Counted from the first letter of the stretch, positions 45,764 through 56,853 are shown. The stretch is DNA of 64,000 nt from Azovibrio restrictus DSM 23866 (GCF_000429665.1 NZ_AUCH01000001.1:124001-188000), one strand, 5' to 3'. Numbers and translations: made by a program. The notes: generated by a model from the letters alone, not told the origin.

Positions 45764-46494
45764 GACAGATTTTCCTGGATACGGAAACCACGGGCCTGGA
45801 TCACCGCCAGGGCCACCGCATCATCGAAGTGGCCTGCGTCGAGCTGGAAAACCGCCGCCTCACGGGCCGCCACCTGCACCGTTACGTGAATCCGGAACGG
45901 GAAGTGGACGCGGGCGCCATGGCGGTGCACGGCATCAGTAACGAGTTTCTGGAAGACAAGCCCAAGTTCATCGATGTGGCCCAGGAGCTGCGGGACTTCA
46001 TCAGCGGTGCGGAACTGGTGATCCACAATGCCACCTTCGACATCGGCTTCCTGGACATGGAGTTCGGCCGCATCAACTTCCCCCGCACCCTGGAAGTCTG
46101 CAGCGGCGTCCAGGACACCCTGAAGATGGCCCGGGAGCTCTACCCGGGCAAACGCAACAACCTGGATGCCCTGTGCGAGCGCTACCAGATCAACAACGCC
46201 CACCGGACCCTGCACGGGGCCTTGCTGGATGCGGAACTGCTGGCCGAGGTGTACCTGGCCATGACCCGCGGCCAGGAAAGCCTGATCATGGACCAGCCGA
46301 CCAGCACCCAGGCCGCCCTCCAGGAGGACGTGGCCCAGCGCCCGCCCCGGGAGCGCCCGCCCCTGATCGTGCGCCGGGCGGAAGCTGCGGAACTGGAAGC
46401 CCACCTCCAGGTCCTGGAGGGCATCCAGAAAGAGAGCAAGGGCGCCTGTCTGTGGCTGCAGCCAGAAACGGAATCTGCCGGCAGTGCAAGCTGA
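45760..46494 (+). CDS. dnaQ: DNA polymerase III epsilon subunit (3'-5' exonuclease)
   Basis: A 244-residue proofreading subunit of DNA polymerase III. The DEDD motifs are Asp7 and Glu9 (FLDTETTGLD), HNATFDIGFLDMEF, and HRTLHGALLDAELLAEVYLAM with the catalytic His and Asp. A C-terminal region (about 195-244) would bind the alpha subunit. It overlaps rnhA by 4 bp and the EamA gene by 11 bp. Confidence 0.95.
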   Translation: MRQIFLDTETTGLDHRQGHRIIEVACVELENRRLTGRHLHRYVNPEREVDAGAMAVHGISNEFLEDKPKFIDVAQELRDFISGAELVIHNATFDIGFLDMEFGRINFPRTLEVCSGVQDTLKMARELYPGKRNNLDALCERYQINNAHRTLHGALLDAELLAEVYLAMTRGQESLIMDQPTSTQAALQEDVAQRPPRERPPLIVRRAEAAELEAHLQVLEGIQKESKGACLWLQPETESAGSAS

Positions 46495-47401
46495 AAAGCG
46501 CGGCTGGTACGCCAACCCCTATCTGCTGCTCACCCTCACCGCCCTGTTCTGGTCCGGCAACATGGTCCTGGGACGCGGCATCCGGGCAGACATCCCCCCC
46601 ATCGCCCTGGCTTTCTGGCGCTGGAGCATCGCCCTGCTCCTGGTGCTGCCCCTGGCCTGGCCCCACTGGCGGCAGCAGCGCCACCTGCTCGCCGGCCACT
46701 GGCCGGCCCTGCTGATCCTGGCGGCCCTGGGCATTGCCGGCTACAACACCCTGGCCTATCTGGCCCTGCAGACCACCACGGCCACCAATGCGGTGCTGCT
46801 CAACTCCTTCATCCCCGTAGCCACCATCACCCTGGCCTGGCTGCTGTTCAAGAAGCACCTGGGCCGGCTGGAAGGCCTGGGCGTGCTGGTTTCCCTGCTC
46901 GGTGCCCTAACCATCGTCACCCGGGGCGATCCGGCCACCCTGGCCCAGCTCACCCTGAACGGCGGCGACCTGTGGATGCTGGGCGCCGTGCTGGTCTGGG
47001 CCTGCTACACCCTGGGGCTGCAGTTCCGCCCCCCCGGACTGGCGCCGATGCTGCTGCTGGCCCTGCTGATCGCCCTGGGACTGGCCATGCTGCTGCCCCT
47101 CTACCTCTGGGAACTGGCCCAAGGCCGCAGCATGCACGTGCATCCGGGCAGCCTCCTCAGCCTGGCCTACGTGGGCATTTTCCCCAGCTTCGTGGGCTAC
47201 ATCTTCTACAACCGGGGGGTCATGGAAGTGGGGGCCAGCCGCGCCAGCCTCTTCATCCATCTGATGCCCGTGTTCGGCACCCTGCTGGCCGCCCTGTTCC
47301 TGGACGAACGCCCCGCCACCTACCACCTGGCCGGGATCGCCCTGATCTTCCTGGGCATAGGCATGGCCACCCGCTCCCCGCTCCGGAAACCGGCCCCATG
47401 A
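46484..47401 (+). CDS. EamA-family (DMT superfamily) transporter
   Basis: A 305-residue inner-membrane protein with ten hydrophobic segments in two EamA repeats (about 8-140 and 155-295). It resembles RhaT/YdcZ-like exporters of metabolites or amino acids; the substrate cannot be read from sequence. Its start is a GTG at 46484 (MQAEKRGWYANPYL) inside the dnaQ 3' end, and its stop overlaps the mtfA ATG. These overlaps suggest transcription with rnhA-dnaQ. Confidence 0.87.
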   Translation: MQAEKRGWYANPYLLLTLTALFWSGNMVLGRGIRADIPPIALAFWRWSIALLLVLPLAWPHWRQQRHLLAGHWPALLILAALGIAGYNTLAYLALQTTTATNAVLLNSFIPVATITLAWLLFKKHLGRLEGLGVLVSLLGALTIVTRGDPATLAQLTLNGGDLWMLGAVLVWACYTLGLQFRPPGLAPMLLLALLIALGLAMLLPLYLWELAQGRSMHVHPGSLLSLAYVGIFPSFVGYIFYNRGVMEVGASRASLFIHLMPVFGTLLAALFLDERPATYHLAGIALIFLGIGMATRSPLRKPAP

Positions 47402-48156
47402 GCAGCTGGCTGGCCCCCTTCAAGCGCTGGTTCCGCCGCCGCCCGGAGATTCCCCATGGCCTGTGGCAGCACACCCTGAACCAGCTGTCCATCTTCGATC
47501 ACCTGGGGACGGAGGAGCGGGCCCGACTCAAGCAACTGAGCGAGGAGTTCCTGGCCAGCAAGGAGTTCACCGGGGCCCAGGGCCTGGAACTCCAGGATGC
47601 CATGCTGACCAACATCAGCGCCCAGGCCTGCCTGCCCATCCTGGAGCTGGGCCTGTCTGCCTACCGGGACTGGGTCGGCATCATCGTTTATCCCGGGGAA
47701 TTCCTGGTGCCCCGCCAGGTGATGGATGAAGCCGGAGTCCTGCACGAGTACGAGGACACGGTGGCCGGCGAGGCCTGGGAGGGAGGGCCGGTGCTCATTT
47801 CCTGGCAGGATGCCCAGCTGGCCGACGGGGACTACAACGTGGTGATCCACGAATTCGCCCACAAGCTGGACATGCTCAACGGGGAGGTGGACGGCATTCC
47901 CGCCCTACACTCGGGCCTGCAGCGCAGCGAGTGGGAAAATGTGCTGTATCGGGCCTACGACGACTTCTGCCACCGGCTGGACAACGGCGAGGCCCTGATG
48001 CTGGACGCCTATGCGGCCGAGCATCCCTCGGAGTTCTTTGCAGTCACCAGCGAGAGTTTCTTCGCCAATCCCCACGGCCTGCAGGCCGCCTACCCGGAGC
48101 TGTACCAGCTGCTGCGCCGCTACTACCGCCAGGACCCGGCCCGGCGCCCTACTTGA
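47398..48156 (+). CDS. mtfA: MtfA-like zinc peptidase
   Basis: A 252-residue peptidase of the MtfA family, which in E. coli is linked to the glucose transport regulator Mlc. The zinc motif HEFAH (His151, Glu152, His155) is intact and followed by KLDML, and FFAVTSESFFANP is the conserved C-terminal part. No membrane segment is evident. It overlaps the EamA stop by 4 bp and its 3' end overlaps the convergent phosphatase gene by 8 bp. Confidence 0.9.
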   Translation: MSSWLAPFKRWFRRRPEIPHGLWQHTLNQLSIFDHLGTEERARLKQLSEEFLASKEFTGAQGLELQDAMLTNISAQACLPILELGLSAYRDWVGIIVYPGEFLVPRQVMDEAGVLHEYEDTVAGEAWEGGPVLISWQDAQLADGDYNVVIHEFAHKLDMLNGEVDGIPALHSGLQRSEWENVLYRAYDDFCHRLDNGEALMLDAYAAEHPSEFFAVTSESFFANPHGLQAAYPELYQLLRRYYRQDPARRPT

Positions 48157-48634
48157 TCTGCACCGACTGGGGTGCCAGCAGGGCTTCCAGCAAGCCCTGG
48201 GAGGCGTCTTCCACCATGTCGATCACCACATCAAAGCCATAGCCCAGGCCGTAGTAGGGATCGGGGACCTCATCGTCGTCGTAATTCCGGGCGAACTCCA
48301 TGAACAGGTGGAGCTTCTGGTGCTTTTCCGGATCGACCATGCGGCGCAGGTTGTCCAGATTGGTCTTGTCCATGGCCAGGATCAGGTCGAAATACTCCAA
48401 ATCCTGGGGGGCCACCTTGCGGGCCCGCATCTGGGAGAGGTCGTAGCCCCGGGCAGCAGCAGCCCGCTGGGTACGGGGATCGGGAGGCTCGCCCACGTGG
48501 TAGCCGTGGGTGCCGGCCGAATCCACCTCGAACCGGGCATCGAGCTTGCGGGTCTGCAGCAATTTGCGGAACACCCCTTCCGCCGTGGGGGAGCGGCAGA
48601 TGTTCCCCATGCACACGAACAACAACCTACTCAT
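48149..48634 (-). CDS. Low-molecular-weight protein tyrosine phosphatase
   Basis: A 161-residue cytosolic phosphatase of the LMW-PTP family. The active-site loop is CMGNICRSP (Cys8 to Arg14, Ser15) and the general acid lies in VPDPYYG. No arsenate-reductase Cys pair is seen. It is not next to exopolysaccharide genes, so Wzb-type polysaccharide control cannot be claimed. The start at 48634 is chosen because it begins at the active-site strand (MSRLLFVC) with GGGAGGAT ahead; an upstream in-frame extension is unsupported. Confidence 0.92.
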   Translation of the reverse strand: MSRLLFVCMGNICRSPTAEGVFRKLLQTRKLDARFEVDSAGTHGYHVGEPPDPRTQRAAAARGYDLSQMRARKVAPQDLEYFDLILAMDKTNLDNLRRMVDPEKHQKLHLFMEFARNYDDDEVPDPYYGLGYGFDVVIDMVEDASQGLLEALLAPQSVQIK

Positions 48635-48790
48635 CGGGCCATCCTCCCGGACGGCATGGGGGAACAGGGTCCGGCGCGCCCATGCGGTATCCATGATGAT
48701 TGTTCCTTTGTTGTGGGATTGGAGGGTTTCTTGTTGTTATGGTTTCATTCTGCGCCCATGTCATCCTGATGGCAATAACGCCCACCAAAA
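48635..48790 (-). other. Leader region upstream of the tyrosine phosphatase gene
   Basis: This gap between the phosphatase start and the uvrB end is less GC-rich than its surroundings. On the minus (sense) strand it is strongly A/C-rich around 48692-48750, with repeated ACAACAA and CACAACAA words and little self-pairing. That is an unstructured leader, unusual for this genome. No coding frame is convincing. I see no clear promoter. Confidence 0.4.
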
Positions 48791-48805
48791 TTGATGCCAT
48801 TAGCA

Positions 48806-48809
<4 letters not shown>
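48787..48809 (-). terminator. Terminator at the end of uvrB, overlapping its stop codon
   Basis: On the minus strand TTGATGC and GCATCAA form a perfect 7-bp stem with the loop TAATG, followed by TTTT. The uvrB stop codon (48806-48808) lies in the first arm. The stem is AT-rich, so it is a moderate terminator. Confidence 0.5.
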
Positions 48810-50884
<2,075 letters not shown>

Positions 50885-50992
50885 GATAGAATTTCCGGCT
50901 GTTTTTGTTGGACCCCTTAACTGGAGCCGAGTCCGGATTATTGCCCAATTCACCGGCCCGCCCAAGCAAACCACCGAACACCTGGAGAGATC

Positions 50993-52201
50993 ATGACCGC
51001 TTCGCTTTTTGCCGCCGTCGAAATGGCGCCCCGTGACCCGATTCTCGGCCTGACCGAGGCCTTCAACGCCGACAGCCGCGCCACCAAGGTCAATCTGGGC
51101 GTCGGCGTCTATTACGACGACAACGGCAAACTGCCGCTCCTGGCCGCCGTCAAGGCCGCCGAGGAAGCCCGCCTGAAGACCCAGCCCCCCCGGGGCTACC
51201 AGCCCATCGAAGGCAACGCCGCCTACAACCAGGCCGTGCAGAACCTGCTGTTCGGCACCGGCTCTGACCTGGCCAGCAACGGTTCCGTGGTCACCATCCA
51301 GGCCCTGGGCGGCACTGGCGCCCTGAAGGTGGGTGCCGACTACCTGAAGAAGCTGCTGCCCCAGACCACCATCTACATCAGCGATCCCTCCTGGGAAAAC
51401 CACCGGGCCCTGTTCGAGGCTGCCGGCTTCCCCGTGGACACCTATCCCTACTACGATGCCGCCACCCGGGGCGTGAACTTCGACGGCATGAAGGCCAAGC
51501 TGGCCTCCCTGCCCGCCGGCTCCGTGATCCTGCTGCACGCCTGCTGCCATAACCCCACCGGCGCCGACCTGACCGACGCCCAGTGGCAGGAAGTGGTCGC
51601 CGTCTGCAAGGAAAAGGGCCTGGTTCCCTTCCTGGACATGGCCTACCAGGGCTTTGCCGACGGCATCGACCCGGACGCCGTGGCGATCCGCGCCTTCACC
51701 GCCTCCGGCATGCAGTTCTTCGTTTCCAGCTCCTTCTCCAAGAGCTTCTCCCTGTACGGCGAGCGGGTCGGCGCCCTGTCCATCATCACCGCCAGCAAGG
51801 AAGAGGCCGGCCGGGTCCTGTCCCAGGTGAAGCGCGTCATCCGTACCAACTACTCCAACCCCCCCACCCACGGCGGTGCCGTGGTGGCCGCCGTGCTGGG
51901 CAGCACCGAGCTGCGCCAGATGTGGGAAGACGAGCTGGCCGGCATGCGGGACCGCATCCGCGCCATGCGTAGCGGCCTGGTGGATGCCCTGAAGGCCCAG
52001 GGCGTGTCCCAGGACTTCTCCTTCGTGATCCAGCAGCGCGGCATGTTCTCCTACACCGGCCTCACCGCCGCCCAGGTGGAGCGCCTGAAGACCGAGTTCG
52101 GCATCTACGCCGTGTCCACCGGACGCATCTGCCTGGCCGCCCTGAACAGCAAGAACCTGTCCGCCGTGGCTCAAGCCATCGGCGCCGTGGTCAAGGGCTG
52201 A
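50993..52201 (+). CDS. Aromatic/aspartate aminotransferase (class I, AspC/TyrB family)
   Basis: A 402-residue pyridoxal-phosphate enzyme that moves amino groups between aspartate or aromatic amino acids and 2-oxoglutarate. Family sequences are FNADSRATKVNLGVGVYYDDNGK, HACCHNPTGADLT and the PLP lysine, Lys250, in SSSFSKSFSLYGERVG. The C-terminal STGRICLAALN holds the substrate-binding Arg. TyrB and AspC functions cannot be separated by eye. Its Shine-Dalgarno is GGAGAG. A strong terminator follows. Confidence 0.92.
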   Translation: MTASLFAAVEMAPRDPILGLTEAFNADSRATKVNLGVGVYYDDNGKLPLLAAVKAAEEARLKTQPPRGYQPIEGNAAYNQAVQNLLFGTGSDLASNGSVVTIQALGGTGALKVGADYLKKLLPQTTIYISDPSWENHRALFEAAGFPVDTYPYYDAATRGVNFDGMKAKLASLPAGSVILLHACCHNPTGADLTDAQWQEVVAVCKEKGLVPFLDMAYQGFADGIDPDAVAIRAFTASGMQFFVSSSFSKSFSLYGERVGALSIITASKEEAGRVLSQVKRVIRTNYSNPPTHGGAVVAAVLGSTELRQMWEDELAGMRDRIRAMRSGLVDALKAQGVSQDFSFVIQQRGMFSYTGLTAAQVERLKTEFGIYAVSTGRICLAALNSKNLSAVAQAIGAVVKG

Positions 52202-52215
52202 GGCCTTTTCTTGCA

Positions 52216-52255
52216 GCAACAAAAAGGCGGGGTTTCGACCCCGCCTTTTTGTTGC
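52216..52255. terminator. Strong bidirectional rho-independent terminator
   Basis: GCAACAAAAAGGCGGGG pairs with CCCCGCCTTTTTGTTGC around TTTCGA. There is a T-tract on each strand, so it serves both the aminotransferase and the convergent AsmA-like gene. Confidence 0.95.
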
Positions 52256-52272
52256 CTGCCGCCGGCCGGCTG

Positions 52273-53952
52273 TTACTGGATTGAGGCTTCCAGATTGGGG
52301 AAATTCCCCTCCAGCAGCACCACCCCGCCGGAACCCATGTTCCCCCGGGACAGGCTGACCTGCATGCGCCCCCGCAACTCGCTGGCCCGGCTCACATCGG
52401 CCCGCCCCTCTGCCCGCATCAGGCCGGCTTCCACCTGGACACCGGAAAGCTGCAGGCCGGAAGCCCCCAGGCGCGCCACGGTGCTGAGCCGTTCGAAGCG
52501 GGTGCTGCCCCCGCGCACCACCTGACCCTTGCCGCGTCGCACCGCATCCGCCAGATCCACGCCGCGCAGCTCGCCCCGCTCGATCCGCCACTCCCCATCC
52601 GCTTCCAGGCTGCCCAGCAGCGCCTCGGGGGTATTGCCCTGGGCCCGGAAACGCAAGGTTCCCGAAAGCTCGCCGGAGACTTTGGCCTGACTGCCCGTGG
52701 CAGCCACCAGATTGCCCAGATTGATGCGATGCAGGACACCGCTGCCGGCCAGCCCCTGGCCCTGCCCCCAGTCCACCAGCAACTCGCCTTCGTAGCGGCC
52801 GTCCAGCAGACGCACATCGGCACTGCTGAGGACCAGCTTGTCCTGGCGCAGCTGCCCCTTGCCGGAGAAGTAATCCACCACCACGGGGAACTCCGGTTGC
52901 GGCTTCCACGAAGCCGCATCCAGGGTCACCCCCAGATCCTGCCCCTGGGGCTCCATTTCCAGCTTGAAGCTACGATCCGCCGTGGCCAGGCTGGCCCGCT
53001 GCAGCTGCCCGCTGCCGGTTCGCAGCACCTCACCATTGACTTCCGCCACCACGCGGCTGCCCAGCATCAGCTGCATCTGCTGCCACTTCAGCTTCTGGGG
53101 TGCCCCCGGGGTGGGCTTGCCCAGCCAGCCGGCCAGCAGGGCCAGATCCACGTGCCCGCCCTTCAGGGTCACCGGCGCCAGGGGATCGATGCTGCCCCCG
53201 GTCAAATGGCTGAACAGGCCAGGCAATTGCAGGGTATCGATCTGCCCTTCTCCAGCCGGCCCCAGGCGCACCTGCTTCAGTTCCAGCACCGGCTCCGGGG
53301 CGAAGCCCGGACCCATGGCACCTATCCTGACCGGGGTTCCCAGCTGCTGACTCAGTTCGGCCTCCAGGGCCCCTTTCTGATTGTCGTAGGGATACAGGAA
53401 CAGGCCTGCCACTCCGGCCAGCACCAGCCCCACCACACTGCCGGCAATCACCTTGCCCAGCGGCAGGGGACGCCGCGGCGGCCGGTACAGATCGGCAGGC
53501 GCCTCTTCCACCGGAGCCCGCATGGGGGCTGGCGTCTGGGGCTCTGCCTTGGGCTTTTGCCCCTTGGGCAGGGCCGGACGGCCAAAAGTGGAGAAATTGC
53601 TAGGCATCACCGTTTCGGCATTGGCAGTGGCCGCCGTCTGCCGCACCGGCTTGGGACCGAAGGTGGAAAACTGGGAAAGCTGGGAAGGAGTAGCCATGGG
53701 CAAGGCTGCCGGAGGCACCGACATGGAAGCCGCAGGGGTATCGGCCAGGGCGATGAAGCCCCCCGCCTCCAGCTCCTTGAGGGCGGTTTCCGCCAGACGG
53801 CTATCGCCGATCTTGGTCCCCAGTTCCCCAACCCGGGTCTTGCCGTCCACCAGCACCAGAATCATGCGCTGGCTGCGCTGGACCACCCGGGTCCGTTGGG
53901 TCATGGCCTCCTCGCCCAGAGGAGTTTTGACATAAATATCGTTGGAATTCAT
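52273..53952 (-). CDS. AsmA-like membrane protein with cytoplasmic winged-helix-like head
   Basis: A 559-residue single-pass membrane protein with an unusual order. Residues 1-75 look like a small winged-helix domain (RMILVLVDGKTRVGELGTKI, then ETALKELEAGGFIAL). A disordered Pro/Ala-rich linker (about 75-160) with a repeated motif LSQFSTFGPKP / PSNFSTFGRPALP follows, then a membrane helix (about 163-185). The rest is an AsmA-type domain with LGTPVRIGAMGPGFAPEPVLEL and the C-terminal repeats typical of lipid-transport or envelope AsmA proteins. The domain set suggests an envelope protein that reports to, or is controlled from, the cytoplasm. I do not know a characterised protein with this order. 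An alternative start is ATG at 53904. Confidence 0.75.
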   Translation of the reverse strand: MNSNDIYVKTPLGEEAMTQRTRVVQRSQRMILVLVDGKTRVGELGTKIGDSRLAETALKELEAGGFIALADTPAASMSVPPAALPMATPSQLSQFSTFGPKPVRQTAATANAETVMPSNFSTFGRPALPKGQKPKAEPQTPAPMRAPVEEAPADLYRPPRRPLPLGKVIAGSVVGLVLAGVAGLFLYPYDNQKGALEAELSQQLGTPVRIGAMGPGFAPEPVLELKQVRLGPAGEGQIDTLQLPGLFSHLTGGSIDPLAPVTLKGGHVDLALLAGWLGKPTPGAPQKLKWQQMQLMLGSRVVAEVNGEVLRTGSGQLQRASLATADRSFKLEMEPQGQDLGVTLDAASWKPQPEFPVVVDYFSGKGQLRQDKLVLSSADVRLLDGRYEGELLVDWGQGQGLAGSGVLHRINLGNLVAATGSQAKVSGELSGTLRFRAQGNTPEALLGSLEADGEWRIERGELRGVDLADAVRRGKGQVVRGGSTRFERLSTVARLGASGLQLSGVQVEAGLMRAEGRADVSRASELRGRMQVSLSRGNMGSGGVVLLEGNFPNLEASIQ

Positions 53953-53980
53953 AAAAGCGCCGATTTCTCCCTTTTTATTG

Positions 53981-54009
53981 TTGACGTGGACGACCCGCCT
54001 CTATAGAAT
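53981..54009 (+). promoter_or_regulatory. Promoter of tRNA-Asn
   Basis: TTGACG (53981-53986) and TAGAAT (54004-54009) are spaced 17 bp and end 13 bp before the tRNA. A GC-rich stretch (GCCGCCC) follows the -10, as in stringently controlled stable-RNA promoters. Confidence 0.75.
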
Positions 54010-54022
54010 GCCGCCCATCGAT

Positions 54023-54098
54023 TCCTCGATAGCTCAGTCGGTAGAGCGCCGGACTGTTAATCCGTAGGTCCCTGGTTCGAGCCCAGGTCGAGGAGCCA
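54023..54098 (+). tRNA. tRNA-Asn (anticodon GTT)
   Basis: A complete 76-base cloverleaf. The acceptor arms TCCTCGA (54023-54029) and TCGAGGA pair fully; the D arm contains AGCTCAGTCGGTAGAGC, the anticodon loop CTGTTAA reads GTT (54056-54058), and the T loop is GGTTCGAGCC. The 3' end GCCA is encoded. It has its own promoter and terminator, so it is a single-gene unit. Confidence 0.97.
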
Positions 54099-54105
54099 GA
54101 TTTGC

Positions 54106-54132
54106 AAGGCCACACTCCGGTGTGGCCTTTTT
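54106..54132 (+). terminator. Rho-independent terminator of tRNA-Asn
   Basis: AAGGCCACAC and GTGTGGCC form a stem around TCCG, followed by TTTTT, eight bases after the tRNA 3' end. Confidence 0.92.
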
Positions 54133-54369
54133 CATTGCGTTTTGCACCGCATCCTGACCCGGCACCAGACCGGTCATCGCCAAGCTGCTTTTTGCCCGCA
54201 TTTTTCCTGTATCTCCCCGTTTCCAGCAGGGCAGCACTATAGCACATGCGAACGGCATCCATGTGCAAAATCCCTGGACAAACAGGAGCATAAGCAGAAA
54301 AACACCGGTTTTCCTCCCGATTCCAGCCAAGCACTACGTCATGATCCTGAGCGCAGCCGGATTCATACA
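54133..54369. other. Intergenic region between tRNA-Asn and the FtsX-type permease gene
   Basis: About 237 bases of lower GC content than the rest. No convincing gene, repeat or promoter is seen. There is no integrase gene and no duplicated tRNA 3' end, so the tRNA shows no sign of having served as an integration site here. Confidence 0.5.
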
Positions 54370-56853
54370 TCAGACAGCCCTGAGCATCTCCAGGGGACGG
54401 ACGCGTAATAGCCTGCTCAGACTAATTCGCCCCACGGCGACGGTCAACAACAGCCCGCCCAGGGCAGCCAGGGGAAGCACCCACCAGGCTGGCAGCAGGG
54501 ACAGTTCGAACAGGCGCCAGGCCAGCACCTGCCCCGCCAGCAGCGCCCCCAGACCCGCCAGCACCCCGGCCAGCAGACCGACGGCCGCCAGCTCCGCCAG
54601 CAGGCTGACGCGCAGCTGGGCACTACTGGCTCCCAGGGCGCGCATGATGGCCAATCCCTGACGCCGCTCATCAAAGGCCGAGACCAGGGCCCCATGTAGA
54701 ACCAGCAGCCCGGCCGCCAGGGTGAACAGGAAGACCAGCTGCACGACCCCGGAGACCTGGGCAATGACCTCCCGCAACTGAGCCAATAGGGCGCCGATGT
54801 CGATCACCGTCAGATTGGGGAAATCCTGGAGCAGGCGCCCCAGACGCTCCCCCTGCCCGTCCGGCAGGTGAAAATTGGCCAGGTAGCTGGCCGGCAGGGC
54901 GTCGATCACACCCGGGGACATGAGCACGAAGAAATTGATGCGCATGGAGTCCCAGCTGAGGCTGCGCAGGCTGCTGACCCGGGCCGTCACCGAGCGGCCG
55001 GAAATCTGGAACTCCAGGCTGTCCCCCAGCTTGATGCCCAGGGTACGCGCCAGTCCGGCCTCCACGGAAGCCTGGGCCTCGGTGCTGTCCGGCGGAAACC
55101 AGGCTCCCGCCTCGATACGGTTGCCCGGCGGCAGGTCTGCGCGCCAGGACAGGTTGAATTCCCGCTCCACCAGGCGCTGGGCCCGTTCGTCCTCGGGATA
55201 GTCGGTGGCCCGTACCGGGCGCCCGGCGATGCTGACCAGACGCCCCCGCACCATAGGAGCGAGCTCCGCCTGCCAGCCCGCCTCGGCCAGTTGCCGGGCC
55301 AGGGGCTGGCGCTGTTCCGGCTGGATGTTGATGATGAACCGGTTGGGGGCATCGGCCGGCACTGATTGCTGCCAGGCCGCCAGCAACTCGCTGCGGATCA
55401 CCGTGAGCAGCAGCAGGGCCATGAAACCCAGGGCCAGGGCCAGGATCTGCAGGCTGGACGACCAGGCATGGCGATCCAGATTCGCCAGCCCGTAACGCCA
55501 GCCGAAGCTCCCTCCCCTGCCCCGCCAGCAGGCCAGCAGCCACACCAGTCCCCGGGCCAGCAGCAGGAACACCAGGAGGGCGATGCCGAAGGCAGCCAGG
55601 GTGGCCGCCCCCAGGGTGGGATCTTCAGCCATCCAGAAGATCAGCCCGGCCAGCACCCCCAGGCCCAGGCCATAGGCCAGCCCCAAAGACAGGGAGGGCA
55701 GCCCCAGATCCCGGCGCATCACCCGCAGGGGAGAAACCCGGTGCAGGCGCAACAGGGGCGGCAAGGCAAAACCCAGCAACAGGGCCAACCCCAGGGCTAA
55801 ACCCTGAAAAACGGGCATGAACCCGGGCGGGGGCAGAACCGTCTTGAGCAGGCCGGAAATGATCTGGTGCAAGGCGAAATGCACCAGATACCCGGCCCCT
55901 ATCCCTGCCAGGGTGGCCCCCAGCCCCAGGAGCAGGAACTGGGTCAGGTACAAGCCCAGGACCTCGCCCCGGCTGGCGCCCAGACAGCGCAGCAGGGCAC
56001 AGGCATCCAGATGGCGCTGGATGTAGCGCCGCACCGCCATGGCCATGGCCACGGCGGCCAGGATCACGGTCAGCAGGCTGGCCAGGCCCAGGAAGCGCCG
56101 GGCCCGGTCCAGGGCCGAGCGGACCTCCTGACGGCTGCCCTCCTCCAGCTTTTCCCCCCGTCCCAGCCGGACTTGCAGCCAGGCCGAGAAATCCTTGACC
56201 CGGGCACGCTCCCCGGCCAGCAGCAGGCGGTAGGTCACCCGGGCTCCTTGCTGGATCAGGCCGGTGGACTCCAGATCATCCAGGTTGAGCATGACCCGGG
56301 GCGCCAGCCCCATGAAATTCACTCCCCGATCGGGTTCCAGGGTCAGATAGGCCGCCACGCTCAGGGTACGCTCGCCCAGCTGCAGACTGTCTCCAGGCTT
56401 CAACCCCAATTCGGCGCCCAGGCGCGGCTCTATCCACACCTGCCCCCGGGGCGGTGCGCCTCGCTGGGGCTCCCCCTCCGCCTCGGCCTCCTGGGCCAGA
56501 CGCAGCTGGCCGCGCAAGGGGTAGCCGGCCTGCACCGCCTTCACGTCAGCCAGACGGAAGCCCCCGGACGTCATGACCATGCTCGGGAAACTGACCGTAT
56601 CGGTCCGCTCCAGCCCCAGTCTGGCAGCCTCTTCCAGGAACTCGGCAGGCAGCGGATGGTCGGCCGCCAGCACCAGGTCAGCCCCCAGCAGCTGGTTGGC
56701 CTCCACCTCCAGGGCCTGACGCACCCGGTCGGTAAAGAAGCCCACGGCAGTGACCGCAGCCACCGCCAGCACCAGGGCCAGTACCAGGAGACGCAGCTCG
56801 CCGGAGCGGGCGTCCCGGTACAGCAATCGGAAAGCCAGTTTATTCACGCTCAA
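54370..56853 (-). CDS. FtsX-family ABC transporter permease, YbbP-like
   Basis: An 827-residue inner-membrane permease of the MacB/FtsX superfamily. An N-terminal helix (about 20-40) is followed by a large periplasmic domain, a block of helices (about 250-450), a second periplasmic domain (about 480-680) and a final three-helix FtsX domain with GLAIMRALGASSAQLRVSLLAE. The same signature (LLRCLGASRGEVLGLYLTQ) appears in the first FtsX domain. YbbP homologues work with the YbbA ATPase and the TesA lysophospholipase; none of these is in the window. The 3' end of radA lies downstream on the minus strand; the stop of this gene's upstream neighbour overlaps its start. Confidence 0.88.
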   Translation of the reverse strand: MSVNKLAFRLLYRDARSGELRLLVLALVLAVAAVTAVGFFTDRVRQALEVEANQLLGADLVLAADHPLPAEFLEEAARLGLERTDTVSFPSMVMTSGGFRLADVKAVQAGYPLRGQLRLAQEAEAEGEPQRGAPPRGQVWIEPRLGAELGLKPGDSLQLGERTLSVAAYLTLEPDRGVNFMGLAPRVMLNLDDLESTGLIQQGARVTYRLLLAGERARVKDFSAWLQVRLGRGEKLEEGSRQEVRSALDRARRFLGLASLLTVILAAVAMAMAVRRYIQRHLDACALLRCLGASRGEVLGLYLTQFLLLGLGATLAGIGAGYLVHFALHQIISGLLKTVLPPPGFMPVFQGLALGLALLLGFALPPLLRLHRVSPLRVMRRDLGLPSLSLGLAYGLGLGVLAGLIFWMAEDPTLGAATLAAFGIALLVFLLLARGLVWLLACWRGRGGSFGWRYGLANLDRHAWSSSLQILALALGFMALLLLTVIRSELLAAWQQSVPADAPNRFIINIQPEQRQPLARQLAEAGWQAELAPMVRGRLVSIAGRPVRATDYPEDERAQRLVEREFNLSWRADLPPGNRIEAGAWFPPDSTEAQASVEAGLARTLGIKLGDSLEFQISGRSVTARVSSLRSLSWDSMRINFFVLMSPGVIDALPASYLANFHLPDGQGERLGRLLQDFPNLTVIDIGALLAQLREVIAQVSGVVQLVFLFTLAAGLLVLHGALVSAFDERRQGLAIMRALGASSAQLRVSLLAELAAVGLLAGVLAGLGALLAGQVLAWRLFELSLLPAWWVLPLAALGGLLLTVAVGRISLSRLLRVRPLEMLRAV

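Noticed and set aside
54023..54369. Integration site for a mobile element at tRNA-Asn
   Set aside because: No integrase gene, no repeated tRNA end, and the flanking genes are ordinary chromosomal genes.
53975..54370. Minus-strand frame running through tRNA-Asn (about 131 codons)
   Set aside because: It includes the translated antisense of a tRNA, a common false protein in databases; no ribosome site or homology.
54142..54408. Plus-strand frame of 88 codons in the gap after the tRNA
   Set aside because: No ribosome site, no homology, overlaps the end of the permease gene.
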